From Deltaproteobacteria bacterium (GTDB lineage: Bacteria > UBA10199 > SPLOWO2-01-44-7), in contig JAUYJH010000169.1 in NCBI GenBank assembly GCA_030688705.1, positions 1 to 21,376 on the forward strand: a stretch of 21,376 nucleotides of DNA, in the 5' to 3' direction. The notes under the pieces are model-generated. The model ran no database searches. It had not been told where the DNA came from and saw only the letters and a program-made list of their open reading frames with translations. Positions 7,093-15,013 of this stretch are shown here, piece by piece (positions within the stretch are counted from its first letter, which is position 1; each line of letters opens with the position of its first letter). Both the position numbers and the translations under genes were made by a program.

Positions 7093-8239
7093 AGTCGACC
7101 ATAATCGCATCGTGGTCGGAGATCGGCTCTCCGTTGTGCGTAAGATTGGCGATGACCCTTTGGCTCTCTTTAATCGGCGTCAAATGCTTAGCCGCGAACC
7201 AATCCACCTTAAGGGAAGCTTTGCCTTCGACTTTTTTCATCGCCCAATCGACAAAAGGCTGAAAAAATTGGGGGATCCAATCGCGGAGATTCTTGTTTTT
7301 GCGAATATCCCCCATCTGATAATGGATGGTCGGGACCCCCAGCGCATTGAAATTTTTGTAATCAAAATTTTTCTTCTCCAAATATTGAAACAATTTTTTT
7401 TCGAAATAGCGCTCGGGATAAGGGTAGTGTTTTTCGCAGACTCTTTTTACCCCCATCAACACTTTCCGCCAAAAACTGAAAAAAACAAAAAAGACATGGT
7501 TGGCATGATAGGTCGAGGTGTTCCAGTCTCCGCCGATCAACGTCGGTCCATTGAATTTTTCTTTTTCCAAAAATCCCAAAATCGCGCGTATCTGATGATA
7601 CCGCTGGGGTTGTGAGGAGTGGGCATCCAGATGAATACAGACAACGCGGAGCGGGCCGTTCGGGAGCATCACATCGACCACGACACCCGATTGCGATCCG
7701 AGTCTTTTTTCCTTCCCCCTCATCTTGTCTTTACAGTTTTTAAGCCGAACGAGCCTCGGGTTTTTAAGGGGCCACCGCGACAAAATGGCATTGCCATGAA
7801 TGCCCCATTCATTTTGACCCTCGACATCAATCTCAACCCCGTTCCCTTTATCCAGATTGATGTAGCAGGGTGAAAAAGAATAATTCATCTTTAATGCCTT
7901 GGCCAAATCACGCGCCACATCCCTGTTTTGAGAACGGGCCATCCCCATGTCGGCTTCGGGCAAAAAGAAAATATCCCCCGCTGCAATCTCCGGATGCTTC
8001 TCCAAAATTTCCACCACCCCGTCAAAAACCATCCCGCGTTCAATGTTCCAGGTTACGGCGCGGAAAATATTTTTTTTGTCGGGGAGTTTTTCTGCAAACG
8101 CGCCAGCCTCACACCGATCCAGCACGGAAGAAATCAAAGGTTTGAGTTCTTGATACAAGGGTGAGCGTTCCAATTTTTTAGTGGAACGAAAACGGCGCAA
8201 CTCCGGAAAAAAACCATGAATTTTTTTTACCCCTTCCAT
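7076..8239 (-). CDS. Endonuclease/exonuclease/phosphatase (EEP) fold protein
   Basis: This protein of 387 residues carries the EEP metal-dependent phosphoesterase motifs in order: TWNIERG (about residue 65), LPEADMG (metal-binding Glu), HGNAILSRWPL, VCIHLDAHS, GGDWNTS and the closing SDHDAIMVDF. The family cleaves phosphodiester or phosphomonoester bonds in nucleic acids, lipids or nucleotides; the substrate cannot be told here. There is no signal peptide, so a cytoplasmic protein is likely. An aromatic and basic insert (VFFVFFSFWRKVLMGVKRVCEKHYPYPERYFEKK) follows the GDWNT motif. It is translated 24 bp after the RluA-family gene, with AGGCGGGG upstream of the ATG, so the two probably form an operon. 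The direct repeat CGCCTATCCT x2 lies in the junction (8251-8270). Confidence 0.82.
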   Translation of the reverse strand: MEGVKKIHGFFPELRRFRSTKKLERSPLYQELKPLISSVLDRCEAGAFAEKLPDKKNIFRAVTWNIERGMVFDGVVEILEKHPEIAAGDIFFLPEADMGMARSQNRDVARDLAKALKMNYSFSPCYINLDKGNGVEIDVEGQNEWGIHGNAILSRWPLKNPRLVRLKNCKDKMRGKEKRLGSQSGVVVDVMLPNGPLRVVCIHLDAHSSQPQRYHQIRAILGFLEKEKFNGPTLIGGDWNTSTYHANHVFFVFFSFWRKVLMGVKRVCEKHYPYPERYFEKKLFQYLEKKNFDYKNFNALGVPTIHYQMGDIRKNKNLRDWIPQFFQPFVDWAMKKVEGKASLKVDWFAAKHLTPIKESQRVIANLTHNGEPISDHDAIMVDFKISG

Positions 8240-8263
8240 GATTTATTCCCCGCCTATCCTCGC

Positions 8264-9343
8264 CTATCCTCCGCGCAATTTGTCAATCAAGCCTTCCATA
8301 TCCTTCGGGAGTTTGGCTTCGTAGCGTTCGAATTTTTTGGTGCGCGGATGACTGAACCCCAGCATGGAGGCATGCAGGGCATGTCTCGGGAAAGGAATTT
8401 TGACGGCGCCGTAGATTTTATCACCCACCAAAGGATGGCCCATCTGCGCAAAATGGACACGGACCTGATGCGTTCTTCCGGTTTCAACCGAGACATCCAG
8501 GAGGGTCGCATTTTCATAACGCTCCTTCACCCTGAAACGGGTGATGGCCGGCGCCCCCTCCCCTTTCCCCGCCACTTTGACCTTCCTGCCCCCTTCAAAA
8601 TCCCCTTTTTCCAGCGGAAGATCTATTTTTCCCTCTTCTTGTTCAAGGCGCCCTTCGACAATCGCCACATAGTGGCGCTCCACGCGGTGCCCCCGGAACT
8701 GGCTTTCGAGCTGTTCCCCCACTTTCGATTTGGCCGCCACCAGCACACCGGAGGTATCTTTGTCCAGACGATGGAGCAGTTTCACATAAGAGCCGCGCGA
8801 TTCCTTGAATTTACGTTTCAGATAGCCGCGGATCATCCCCAAAAGATGGTCGTGGGGGGAATCTCCCTTCGGCTCGCTCAAAACACCGTACGGTTTGTTG
8901 ACAACAATCAAATCCTTGTCTTCAAAAACCACATCCAGAAATCGACGCCCAGAACTAACTCTTCTGTCGTCTTGTTGTCCGCGCTTGTTGTCATTGCGAG
9001 GAATGGAGCGCTTGTCATTGCGAGGCCCCGAAGGGGCCGCGGCAATCTCTCGTGACTTCATAGGGAGATTGCTTCTCTCTGGGCTGGCGGCGCCCGCTCG
9101 CGGAGGCCTTATTTCTTCACGGGCCTCCGGAACACCCTGATCCGGAATGCGCACTTCCACCGCGTCTTGAGATTCCAGCTCCCACCCGGCGATCAGCACG
9201 CGGCGGTGATTGATCAAAACTTTTCCCTGATCGATCAGATGTTTGATCTGCCCGCGGGAAAAATCGGGCATTTTCTGCCCCAGCCACCGGTCTATCCGGT
9301 TTCCGCGATCTCCTTCTCCAACTATAAATTGACGTGTATCCAT
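8264..9343 (-). CDS. RluA/RluD-family 23S rRNA pseudouridine synthase with repeat-derived linker
   Basis: This enzyme of about 359 residues converts uridine to pseudouridine in RNA, most likely 23S rRNA. An N-terminal S4 RNA-binding domain (about residues 10-65: RIDRWLGQKMPDFSRGQIKHL) is followed by a linker and then the catalytic domain. The catalytic aspartate is Asp194 in HRLDKDTSG, and ETGRTHQVRVHFAQMGHPLVGD is typical of RluA/C/D. The linker (about residues 75-120) is unusually long and Arg/Pro/Ser-rich (SREIAAAPSGPRNDKRSIPRND); its DNA is an inverted-repeat element related to 4513-4595. ATG 9343 is chosen; an upstream in-frame TTG at 9373 would overlap the divergent gene. A GGAGG lies 14 bp upstream of the ATG, a little far. 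Which uridine is modified cannot be read from the sequence. Confidence 0.88.
   Translation of the reverse strand: MDTRQFIVGEGDRGNRIDRWLGQKMPDFSRGQIKHLIDQGKVLINHRRVLIAGWELESQDAVEVRIPDQGVPEAREEIRPPRAGAASPERSNLPMKSREIAAAPSGPRNDKRSIPRNDNKRGQQDDRRVSSGRRFLDVVFEDKDLIVVNKPYGVLSEPKGDSPHDHLLGMIRGYLKRKFKESRGSYVKLLHRLDKDTSGVLVAAKSKVGEQLESQFRGHRVERHYVAIVEGRLEQEEGKIDLPLEKGDFEGGRKVKVAGKGEGAPAITRFRVKERYENATLLDVSVETGRTHQVRVHFAQMGHPLVGDKIYGAVKIPFPRHALHASMLGFSHPRTKKFERYEAKLPKDMEGLIDKLRGG
8990..9085. repeat. Inverted-repeat element (GTCATTGCGAG family), copy B, in frame in the pseudouridine synthase
   Basis: GTCATTGCGAG occurs at 9014-9024 and, as a partial extra terminus, at 8990-9000. The stretch after 9014 matches the reverse complement of copy A: GGCCCC-GAA-GGGGCC hairpin, then GGCAATCTC, then GGGAGATTGCTTC and GGGCT. 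The far terminus is missing, so this copy is truncated. It is translated as part of the S4-to-catalytic linker of the pseudouridine synthase without breaking the frame. Confidence 0.85.
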
Positions 9344-9367
9344 GATTGTGTTTATATCCTCCACCTT

Positions 9368-9850
9368 ATGCAAGCCATTGATTTAGCCGGCCTTACCGCC
9401 GCAATCCCCGATGACTGGAGCTGTCAGGGGATGCTCACCCTAACGCTTCCCTCACCGGACAAAAAGGTCAAACCGAATGTTATTTTGACCAAAGAATTTC
9501 TTCCGAAGCCAGTCGAGCTATCAGATTATTTCGCCAAAATCAAGGAATCGATCCAAAAACGGGGGATCAAAGACCTTAAAATTTCCAGTGAAAAAGACCT
9601 TGTCGTGAGCGGGGTTAGGGGCAAAATGATGGTCTGCCAGTGGGATGTGGCCCAAATGGCCCAAATGATGGGGAACCAAAAGGGGCAAGATATCTCTCAT
9701 ATTAAAGAAGGTCAGTTCGTCAAACAGGTCCAGGTGACTCTTTTGAAAGGGCAGATGGCGGTCAACATGACCGCCAGTTTTCCAGCCGATCAATTCGAAA
9801 CCTTCTACAAGCCATTTCAGGAATTCCTCAAATCAATGAAAATCGACTAG
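9368..9850 (+). CDS. DcrB/DUF1795-like protein
   Basis: This is a 160-residue protein without a signal peptide. The pattern IPDDWSCQGMLTLTLP...NVILTKEFLPKPVELSDYFAKIKESI...VSGVRGKMMVCQWDV resembles the DUF1795/DcrB fold, a small alpha/beta domain seen in DcrB lipoproteins and in several type VI secretion-linked proteins. No secretion genes are nearby, so no role is assigned. The methionine-rich segment WDVAQMAQMMGNQ is a visible oddity. It starts 24 bp from the divergent RluA-family gene, with no clear ribosome-binding site, so its promoter must lie within that gene. Its stop overlaps that of the convergent gene in the shared palindrome CTAG (9847-9850). Confidence 0.6.
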   Translation: MQAIDLAGLTAAIPDDWSCQGMLTLTLPSPDKKVKPNVILTKEFLPKPVELSDYFAKIKESIQKRGIKDLKISSEKDLVVSGVRGKMMVCQWDVAQMAQMMGNQKGQDISHIKEGQFVKQVQVTLLKGQMAVNMTASFPADQFETFYKPFQEFLKSMKID

Positions 9851-10725
9851 CCGATCCGGTAGTAAAGCGGGCGGACAAGCCTTTTTTCCCTTGCAAGAAG
9901 CATCTCCAACGCTCGTTCAATGGTTTTGTCTTCCCTTGCCGCCCTGTCCATGGCCGGCAGATGAATCTGATGAAAAATGTCCGGCTTTATCTGGACCAAT
10001 TCCATCAGGGCCTCCGCCACCCAAGGCGATTTTTGTGCCACATGAATAAGCGGTAAAACGAGACTCGGGTGGATTGGGTCGCTCCGATGAGAGGCCAAAA
10101 GAAAAAGATAAAACCCTGCCCCCTCGTTATCAAAAGGAGCCAGACGAATCAGCAATTGCAATGTTTGCATCGGGGCCCGGTCAAACACTTTCCACAACAA
10201 TTTCACATCCCCACGGGAGAGCACCCTTAAAACCAACTCTGCAAAAGAGATGGCGCCGTGATTTCTGGCCCGAATGGTCACGCGCAGTTTTTCATATCTC
10301 TCACACATCTCATGGGGACTTATTTGTTTTTTGGTTTCCATGGAAAGCGTTTTTCCCGTTTCCATCGCCGGAAACCGGAGGATTCTTGCCGAAGGAAGGG
10401 CAAGGGCCTGTCCGACTGCCTCAAAATAGGGGGCTTGGGGAACGTGGGCCAGGGCAAGGGCCACGCCGAAAAACCGGTTCCACATGTTGGAGCCGGAAGG
10501 ACTTCTGCACCCGATGGACTGAAGAAAATGTCCATGCGCCTCTTTCAAATCTTCCGTATAAACATCGCACCTCTCCAGTTCGTCAGAAAGGGGCCCCAAC
10601 AGAGTTTGTGACGTATCAAAAAAAAGGATGTCTGCTTGGGGTTGAATTTCCCCTTGGTTTAGTGCCTGCAGCACGCCGGAGGGGCCCGCCAGAAAAGCAC
10701 TCTGAAGAATCTGTAAAGGATTCAT
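9847..10725 (-). CDS. Hypothetical helical protein
   Basis: I do not recognise this protein of 292 residues. It has no signal peptide or membrane segment. The second half is mostly amphipathic helices (VLRVLSRGDVKLLWKVFDRAPMQTLQLLIRLAPF, LVLPLIHVAQKSPWVAEALMELVQI), which could be an alpha-solenoid, though no regular repeat unit is evident. Coding is supported by length, an ATG start, and codon use like its neighbours. It lies 53 bp downstream of gyrB on the same strand, so it may be the last gene of the dnaA-dnaN-recF-gyrB transcript. Its stop overlaps that of the convergent DcrB-like gene. Confidence 0.6.
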   Translation of the reverse strand: MNPLQILQSAFLAGPSGVLQALNQGEIQPQADILFFDTSQTLLGPLSDELERCDVYTEDLKEAHGHFLQSIGCRSPSGSNMWNRFFGVALALAHVPQAPYFEAVGQALALPSARILRFPAMETGKTLSMETKKQISPHEMCERYEKLRVTIRARNHGAISFAELVLRVLSRGDVKLLWKVFDRAPMQTLQLLIRLAPFDNEGAGFYLFLLASHRSDPIHPSLVLPLIHVAQKSPWVAEALMELVQIKPDIFHQIHLPAMDRAAREDKTIERALEMLLAREKRLVRPLYYRIG

Positions 10726-10778
10726 GACAAAGTCTCTTTCGACGGAGATTAGAAAAAGTTGCGGCCTTTGTCACTATT

Positions 10779-13700
10779 TTAAATATCCAGATTGCGGACG
10801 TTCAGGGCGTTTTTCTCGATAAACTCGCGGCGGGGTTCGACTTGATCTCCCATCAAAACCGAAAAAATGGCATCGGCCTCCACGGCGTCTTCCACTTCCA
10901 CTTTCAAGAGGCGGCGGGTTTCCGGGTTCAGAGTGGTTTCCCAAAGCTGGGTCGGGTTCATTTCTCCCAGTCCTTTATATCTCTGAATATATTGCCCCTT
11001 TTTTCCTTCTTCCAAAATGTAGGTTTTGGCCTCCATCAGGTTTTCAAAAGTTTTTTCCTCCCCGTCGTGGGACAAAGAAAATGGGGGGGTGCCGATATCA
11101 TTGAAAAGGGCGCGGAGTTTTTTCAGCTCGGCCACCTCGGGCGAGGCCAGAAATTCAGCATCGATCACGGTCTGTTTTGGAAGGCCGTTATAGTTCGTTT
11201 CATAGACTATCCTGTGGCTGGAATGTTCCGTCTCTTCCTCCACATTCACGCTGAAATCGGCCCCTTCCGGATTTCTTTTCTTGAAATAATCGGCTATTTT
11301 GTCGAGCTCTCCATCCAGTTTTGTCTTGGCCTCTTTCAAAATTTTCGCATCCAAATCCGACGCGGTCACCAAGGCATCCACGATTCTCGGGTCCCTGCGC
11401 GAACGGGTCAGGTCGAGAATCTGCGTGTAGCGGATGAGCCTTTTTGTGAGAGTTGAGAGGTTTTTTCCGGAGATCTCCTGCGCCGATTTTCCTTTGGATT
11501 TCAGTTTCATCCCCTCCACCCCAAGATCAATCAGATAATCTTCCAGCGCCGCGTCATCCTTCAAATATTTTTCCTTTTTCCCTTTTTGCACGCGGTAGAG
11601 CGGCGGCTGGCCGATGTAGAGATGGCCGTTTTGGATGAGAGAGGGCATCTGCCTGTAAAAAAAGGTGAGCAGAAGGGTGCGAATATGAGAGCCGTCGACA
11701 TCGGCATCGGCCAGAAGAATGATGGAATGATAGCGGAGCTTGCCGAGGTCAAAATCTTGTTCGCCGATGGACGTTCCGAGCGCCGTGATCAAGGTGCGGA
11801 TTTCATCGGATGAGAGCATCTTATCAAACCGGGCCTTTTCCACATTCAAGATTTTTCCCTTGAGAGGAAGTATGGCTTGGAAGCGCCGGTCCCGACCCGA
11901 CTTGGCACTATTATGAACAAAAATACCGGCGGCCAAAGCAAAATTATGGGTATCTGGAACTTCAAGGTCGTAAACGTCGACCCTCTCTTCCATGGAAACG
12001 ATTTTTTTGATTCGGTGATTGTAATGGGCGGCGGTTTCTTTGTCATCCCGACGAAAGTCGGGATCCAGCAACGTCGGATATTTCTGGATTCCGGCTTCCG
12101 CCGGAATGACACCAGACAACATACGACTATATATCCATTTCTTTTCTTTCGGATCAAAAACCATTTCGTAACCGTTGGATGTTTTTTTATAAAGCGGGGC
12201 GATGCTGTGTTCCGTGGTTAATTGTTCAGCCGAAATGTAACTGCCATCCACCAAACGAAATAGATGATCGGGGGTGCAAATTAATTCTTCGTTATTATCC
12301 AAAATTATTTTAATAACTTTGGTATTCTGCTTCGTCATTCTCGGATTTTTAATGGGTGCAATGCCAATATGTCCATTCTCCTGCATCGTGTAACAAAAAT
12401 TTTTCTTTCCTTCTTTTTCTTCTTCTACCAATTCCTTGAACGAAATATTTCTCCCGTCCGCCAAAGCAACCATCGTATTATACGACCAACATCCGCCCGC
12501 ACTGTCGCCTTCCACTATGTACAATTCGCTTCTTGCGGGGTCGCGCTCTTGGCAATCGGCCAATTTGCCGGGCAGAGCACCCCCCTCCATTGCCGATTTT
12601 CTGCGGACCAAATTTCTGGCCTGCCTTGCCGCCTCCCGTGCCATGGCCGCCTCGATCACTTTGGCGACAATGCGCCTTGCTTCCGTTCCATTTTTTTCCA
12701 GATGATCGGTCAATTTTTCATACACGACCTGCTTGACTATCCCCTCGACTTCAGAATTTCCCAATTTTCCTTTGGTCTGCCCTTCAAACTGCGGGTTGGG
12801 GAGCTTTACGGAAATGACCGCCGTCAGCCCTTCTCGAATATCTTCCCCTTCCGGCGTATTTTTCAATTTTTTAAGATGATCGTGGCTCTGCGCATACTGA
12901 TTAAGCGCCCTTGTCAGAGAAGATTTAAGACCGGAAAGATGCGTGCCGCCGTCGCGCGTGTTGATGTTGTTCGCGAAAGAAAAAATGTTTTCCTGATAAC
13001 CGTCGTTCCATTGCAGGGCCACTTCCACCACCACTTTGTCTTTTGTCGCCTCAATATAGAGCGGTTTATGAATCGGGGTTTTCCGTTTATTAAGATATTC
13101 GACAAAACTGACAATGCCGCCGTCGTATTGAAAAACATGCTCTTTGTCTTTTTCCCGTTCATCGGTGATGGTAATTTTCAAACCCCTGTTTAAAAAAGAA
13201 AGTTCCCGAAGACGCTGGGAGAGGGTGTCAAAATTATAGACCAGGTCGGTGAAAATTTTCGGGTCGGGCTTGAAGGTGACTTTAGTGCCGTGTTTATCGC
13301 TTTTGCCGACCGTTTTTAGGGGGGCGTCGGGAACGCCGCATTTGTAGCTCTGTTCATAAACATGCCCATCTCTGCGGATTTCCAATTTAAGCCATTCGGA
13401 AAGGGCATTGACGCAGGAAACGCCGACACCGTGCAAACCACCCGACACTTTATAAACGCTCGAGTCGAATTTGCCCCCCGCGTGAAGCTTGGTCATCACC
13501 ACTTCGGCCGCGGAGACTTTTTCGGTCGCATGCATGTCGGTCGGGATCCCCCGTCCATCGTCAACGACCGTAATGCTGTTATCCATGTGGATAAAGGCAT
13601 TCACCTCGCTGGAAAACCCGGCCAAAAATTCATCACAGCTGTTATCGACCACCTCATAGACTAGATGATGCAAACCCGGCGTTCCGGTGGAACCGATGTA

Positions 13701-13850
13701 CATGGCGGGGCGTTTGCGCACCGCCTCAAGCCCCTCTAATACCTTGATGGTCGAGGCATCATAACGGTGCCCTTTGGACTCTTCTTTGGAGGTTTTTGGC
13801 GGAGGTGCCGTCTCTTTTGTCTTCTTTGCCACAGTCGTCCCTGTTGCCAT
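10779..13850 (-). CDS. gyrB: DNA gyrase subunit B with an in-frame mini-intein
   Basis: The precursor has 1023 residues; removing the 194-residue intein (454-647) leaves 829, normal for GyrB. The protein is the ATPase subunit of gyrase, which adds negative supercoils. Motifs in order: EVVDNSCDEFLAG (Mg-binding Asn), DDGRGIPTDMH, GGLHGVGVSCVNALS, QTKGKLGN, then the TOPRIM start YIVEGDSAGG, interrupted by the intein and resuming as SAKSGRDRRFQAILPLKGKILNVEK. LADADVDGSHIRTLLL supplies the acidic metal residues, and QRYKGLGEMNPTQLWETT is near the end. A charged N-terminal extension of about 28 residues precedes HRYDASTIKVLEGLEAVRKRPAMYIG. Gene activity requires protein splicing, because the insertion interrupts the TOPRIM active site. 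It lies 66 bp after recF in the origin cluster. Confidence 0.97.
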   Translation of the reverse strand: MATGTTVAKKTKETAPPPKTSKEESKGHRYDASTIKVLEGLEAVRKRPAMYIGSTGTPGLHHLVYEVVDNSCDEFLAGFSSEVNAFIHMDNSITVVDDGRGIPTDMHATEKVSAAEVVMTKLHAGGKFDSSVYKVSGGLHGVGVSCVNALSEWLKLEIRRDGHVYEQSYKCGVPDAPLKTVGKSDKHGTKVTFKPDPKIFTDLVYNFDTLSQRLRELSFLNRGLKITITDEREKDKEHVFQYDGGIVSFVEYLNKRKTPIHKPLYIEATKDKVVVEVALQWNDGYQENIFSFANNINTRDGGTHLSGLKSSLTRALNQYAQSHDHLKKLKNTPEGEDIREGLTAVISVKLPNPQFEGQTKGKLGNSEVEGIVKQVVYEKLTDHLEKNGTEARRIVAKVIEAAMAREAARQARNLVRRKSAMEGGALPGKLADCQERDPARSELYIVEGDSAGGCWSYNTMVALADGRNISFKELVEEEKEGKKNFCYTMQENGHIGIAPIKNPRMTKQNTKVIKIILDNNEELICTPDHLFRLVDGSYISAEQLTTEHSIAPLYKKTSNGYEMVFDPKEKKWIYSRMLSGVIPAEAGIQKYPTLLDPDFRRDDKETAAHYNHRIKKIVSMEERVDVYDLEVPDTHNFALAAGIFVHNSAKSGRDRRFQAILPLKGKILNVEKARFDKMLSSDEIRTLITALGTSIGEQDFDLGKLRYHSIILLADADVDGSHIRTLLLTFFYRQMPSLIQNGHLYIGQPPLYRVQKGKKEKYLKDDAALEDYLIDLGVEGMKLKSKGKSAQEISGKNLSTLTKRLIRYTQILDLTRSRRDPRIVDALVTASDLDAKILKEAKTKLDGELDKIADYFKKRNPEGADFSVNVEEETEHSSHRIVYETNYNGLPKQTVIDAEFLASPEVAELKKLRALFNDIGTPPFSLSHDGEEKTFENLMEAKTYILEEGKKGQYIQRYKGLGEMNPTQLWETTLNPETRRLLKVEVEDAVEADAIFSVLMGDQVEPRREFIEKNALNVRNLDI
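11910..12491 (-). mobile_element. GyrB mini-intein (194 aa, no homing endonuclease)
   Basis: The insert runs from Cys454 (12489-12491) to Asn647 (11910-11912), splitting GDSAGG from SAKSGRD. The splicing residues are present: Cys1 in block A (CWSYNTMVAL), Thr and His in block B (CTPDHLFRL), block F (VYDLEVPDTHNFALAAG), and His-Asn in block G (FVHN) followed by Ser. It should therefore be able to splice. Blocks and insertion point match my memory of the cyanobacterial (Synechocystis) GyrB intein. There is no LAGLIDADG or HNH endonuclease; the segment NGYEMVFDPKEKKWIYSRML may be a remnant of one. A 69-bp repeat element occupies the adjacent position. Part of the intein DNA (about 12290-12420) looks more AT-rich than the flanking gyrB. 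Confidence 0.96.
12042..12110. repeat. 69-bp palindromic (REP-like) element inside the gyrB intein
   Basis: The element begins GTCATCCCGACG and ends CCGCCGGAATGAC on the + strand, with inner arms GTCGGGATCCAG and CTGGATTCCGGC. This gives two hairpins within an overall inverted repeat. It belongs by recall to the very common family whose translation reads VIPAEAGIQ...LDPDFRRDD. It is translated exactly as 23 codons (residues 581-603 of the precursor, 128-150 of the intein) without a stop. Confidence 0.93.
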
Positions 13851-13916
13851 AAATATCTGATTTTGAAGGAGATTGAAGCTATCAAAAAGGCCTAAAAATG
13901 TAAAGGAATTAAACCT

Positions 13917-15002
13917 CTAAATCGGGGTCGCTTTTCCATCCTCCACCCTCCACGCCGAAAAAGGTTCTAGAATTCCCTTTGGAAATAATGAAAGGGAGGT
14001 GGCTGTTGCAAAGAGCTGGCCTTTGTAATTTTTAAGGAAGGCAAAAAAATAGGCGTTTCTATTTTCATCCAGTTCGCTGGCCACATCATCCAAAAGGAAA
14101 ATCGGGTGGCGCCCCAGCACCTCTTCAAAAAGGGTGATTTCAGAAAGTTTTAAAGAAAGGGTAAATGTCCGCATTTCGCCTTGAGATCCAAAAGAGACAA
14201 TCGGCTCCCCATTGAGCACCCCCCTCAAATCATCCCGATGGGGTCCAACCAAGGTTGTCTGCCGTTCTATCTCTTCTTCCCTTCTTTTTTGCTGTAATTC
14301 AGAAAAGTTTTCAGGATTTGCATTCGGTTCATACAAAAATTGGGCCTTTTTCTGTGTATTTCCGGCAATAATGTTGTAATGAGCCACCAATTTTTCATTA
14401 AGACGGCTTATCCAAAGAATCCTCTCTTTGACCAAAAGAAGCCCATTTTCCAAAAGAGGAGCCTCCCAAAAAACCATCTGATCTTGTTTTTGACTGTTCG
14501 ATACATTTTCGTCTTTCAGGAGCTTGTTTCTCTGCAAAAGGGCCCTTTTATAATTTGCCAGATTTTTTGAATAGCCGGGAACAATTTTTGACAAAAAACC
14601 ATCTATATAATCGCGCCTTGCCTGCGGGGAATCTTTCAAAAGTAAAATTTCTTCCGGGGCAAACAAAACGAGTGGCATCGATTCAAACTGGTTGGGGGTT
14701 GCCGGTTTTCCGTTCTTGAACATCCTTTTTTTGTCCACGGTCAGATGGGCTTTTCTTTCTTCGCTTCCCGCCGGTATTTCCAATTCACAACGGATTATTC
14801 CTTCATCTTGCCCCCAGCAAATCAGACCGCGAAAGTCAGATACCCGAAACGACCTCCCAAAGGCCAAAAAATGGGCCGCCTCGATGACATTCGTCTTTCC
14901 TTGAGCATTGGCCCCGACCAAAAGGTTGAAATGGGGGTGAAATTGAAAAGAGGCCTCTTGAATATTCCTGAAATTTCTTAAATAAAGCCCGCGAATATAC
15001 AT
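13917..15002 (-). CDS. recF: DNA replication and repair protein RecF
   Basis: This ABC/SMC-like ATPase of 361 residues helps load RecA at gapped DNA. The Walker A motif is GANAQGKT (residues 30-37) after the typical start MYIRGLYLRNFRNI. RRDYIDGFLSKI and VGPHRDDL are family-specific. The signature motif is SFGSQGEMRTFTLSLKLSE, and Walker B is PIFLLDDVASELDENR. Length is normal. AGAGGG lies about 7 bp upstream of the ATG, supporting this start. An inverted-repeat element separates it from dnaN, beginning 11 bp upstream of its ATG. Confidence 0.97.
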   Translation of the reverse strand: MYIRGLYLRNFRNIQEASFQFHPHFNLLVGANAQGKTNVIEAAHFLAFGRSFRVSDFRGLICWGQDEGIIRCELEIPAGSEERKAHLTVDKKRMFKNGKPATPNQFESMPLVLFAPEEILLLKDSPQARRDYIDGFLSKIVPGYSKNLANYKRALLQRNKLLKDENVSNSQKQDQMVFWEAPLLENGLLLVKERILWISRLNEKLVAHYNIIAGNTQKKAQFLYEPNANPENFSELQQKRREEEIERQTTLVGPHRDDLRGVLNGEPIVSFGSQGEMRTFTLSLKLSEITLFEEVLGRHPIFLLDDVASELDENRNAYFFAFLKNYKGQLFATATSLSLFPKGILEPFSAWRVEDGKATPI

Positions 15003-15013
15003 CTTAGGACCCT

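Noticed and set aside
12369..13193. Rightward 274-codon open frame opposite gyrB
   Set aside because: It is antisense to conserved GyrB and has no recognisable protein features; a shadow frame.
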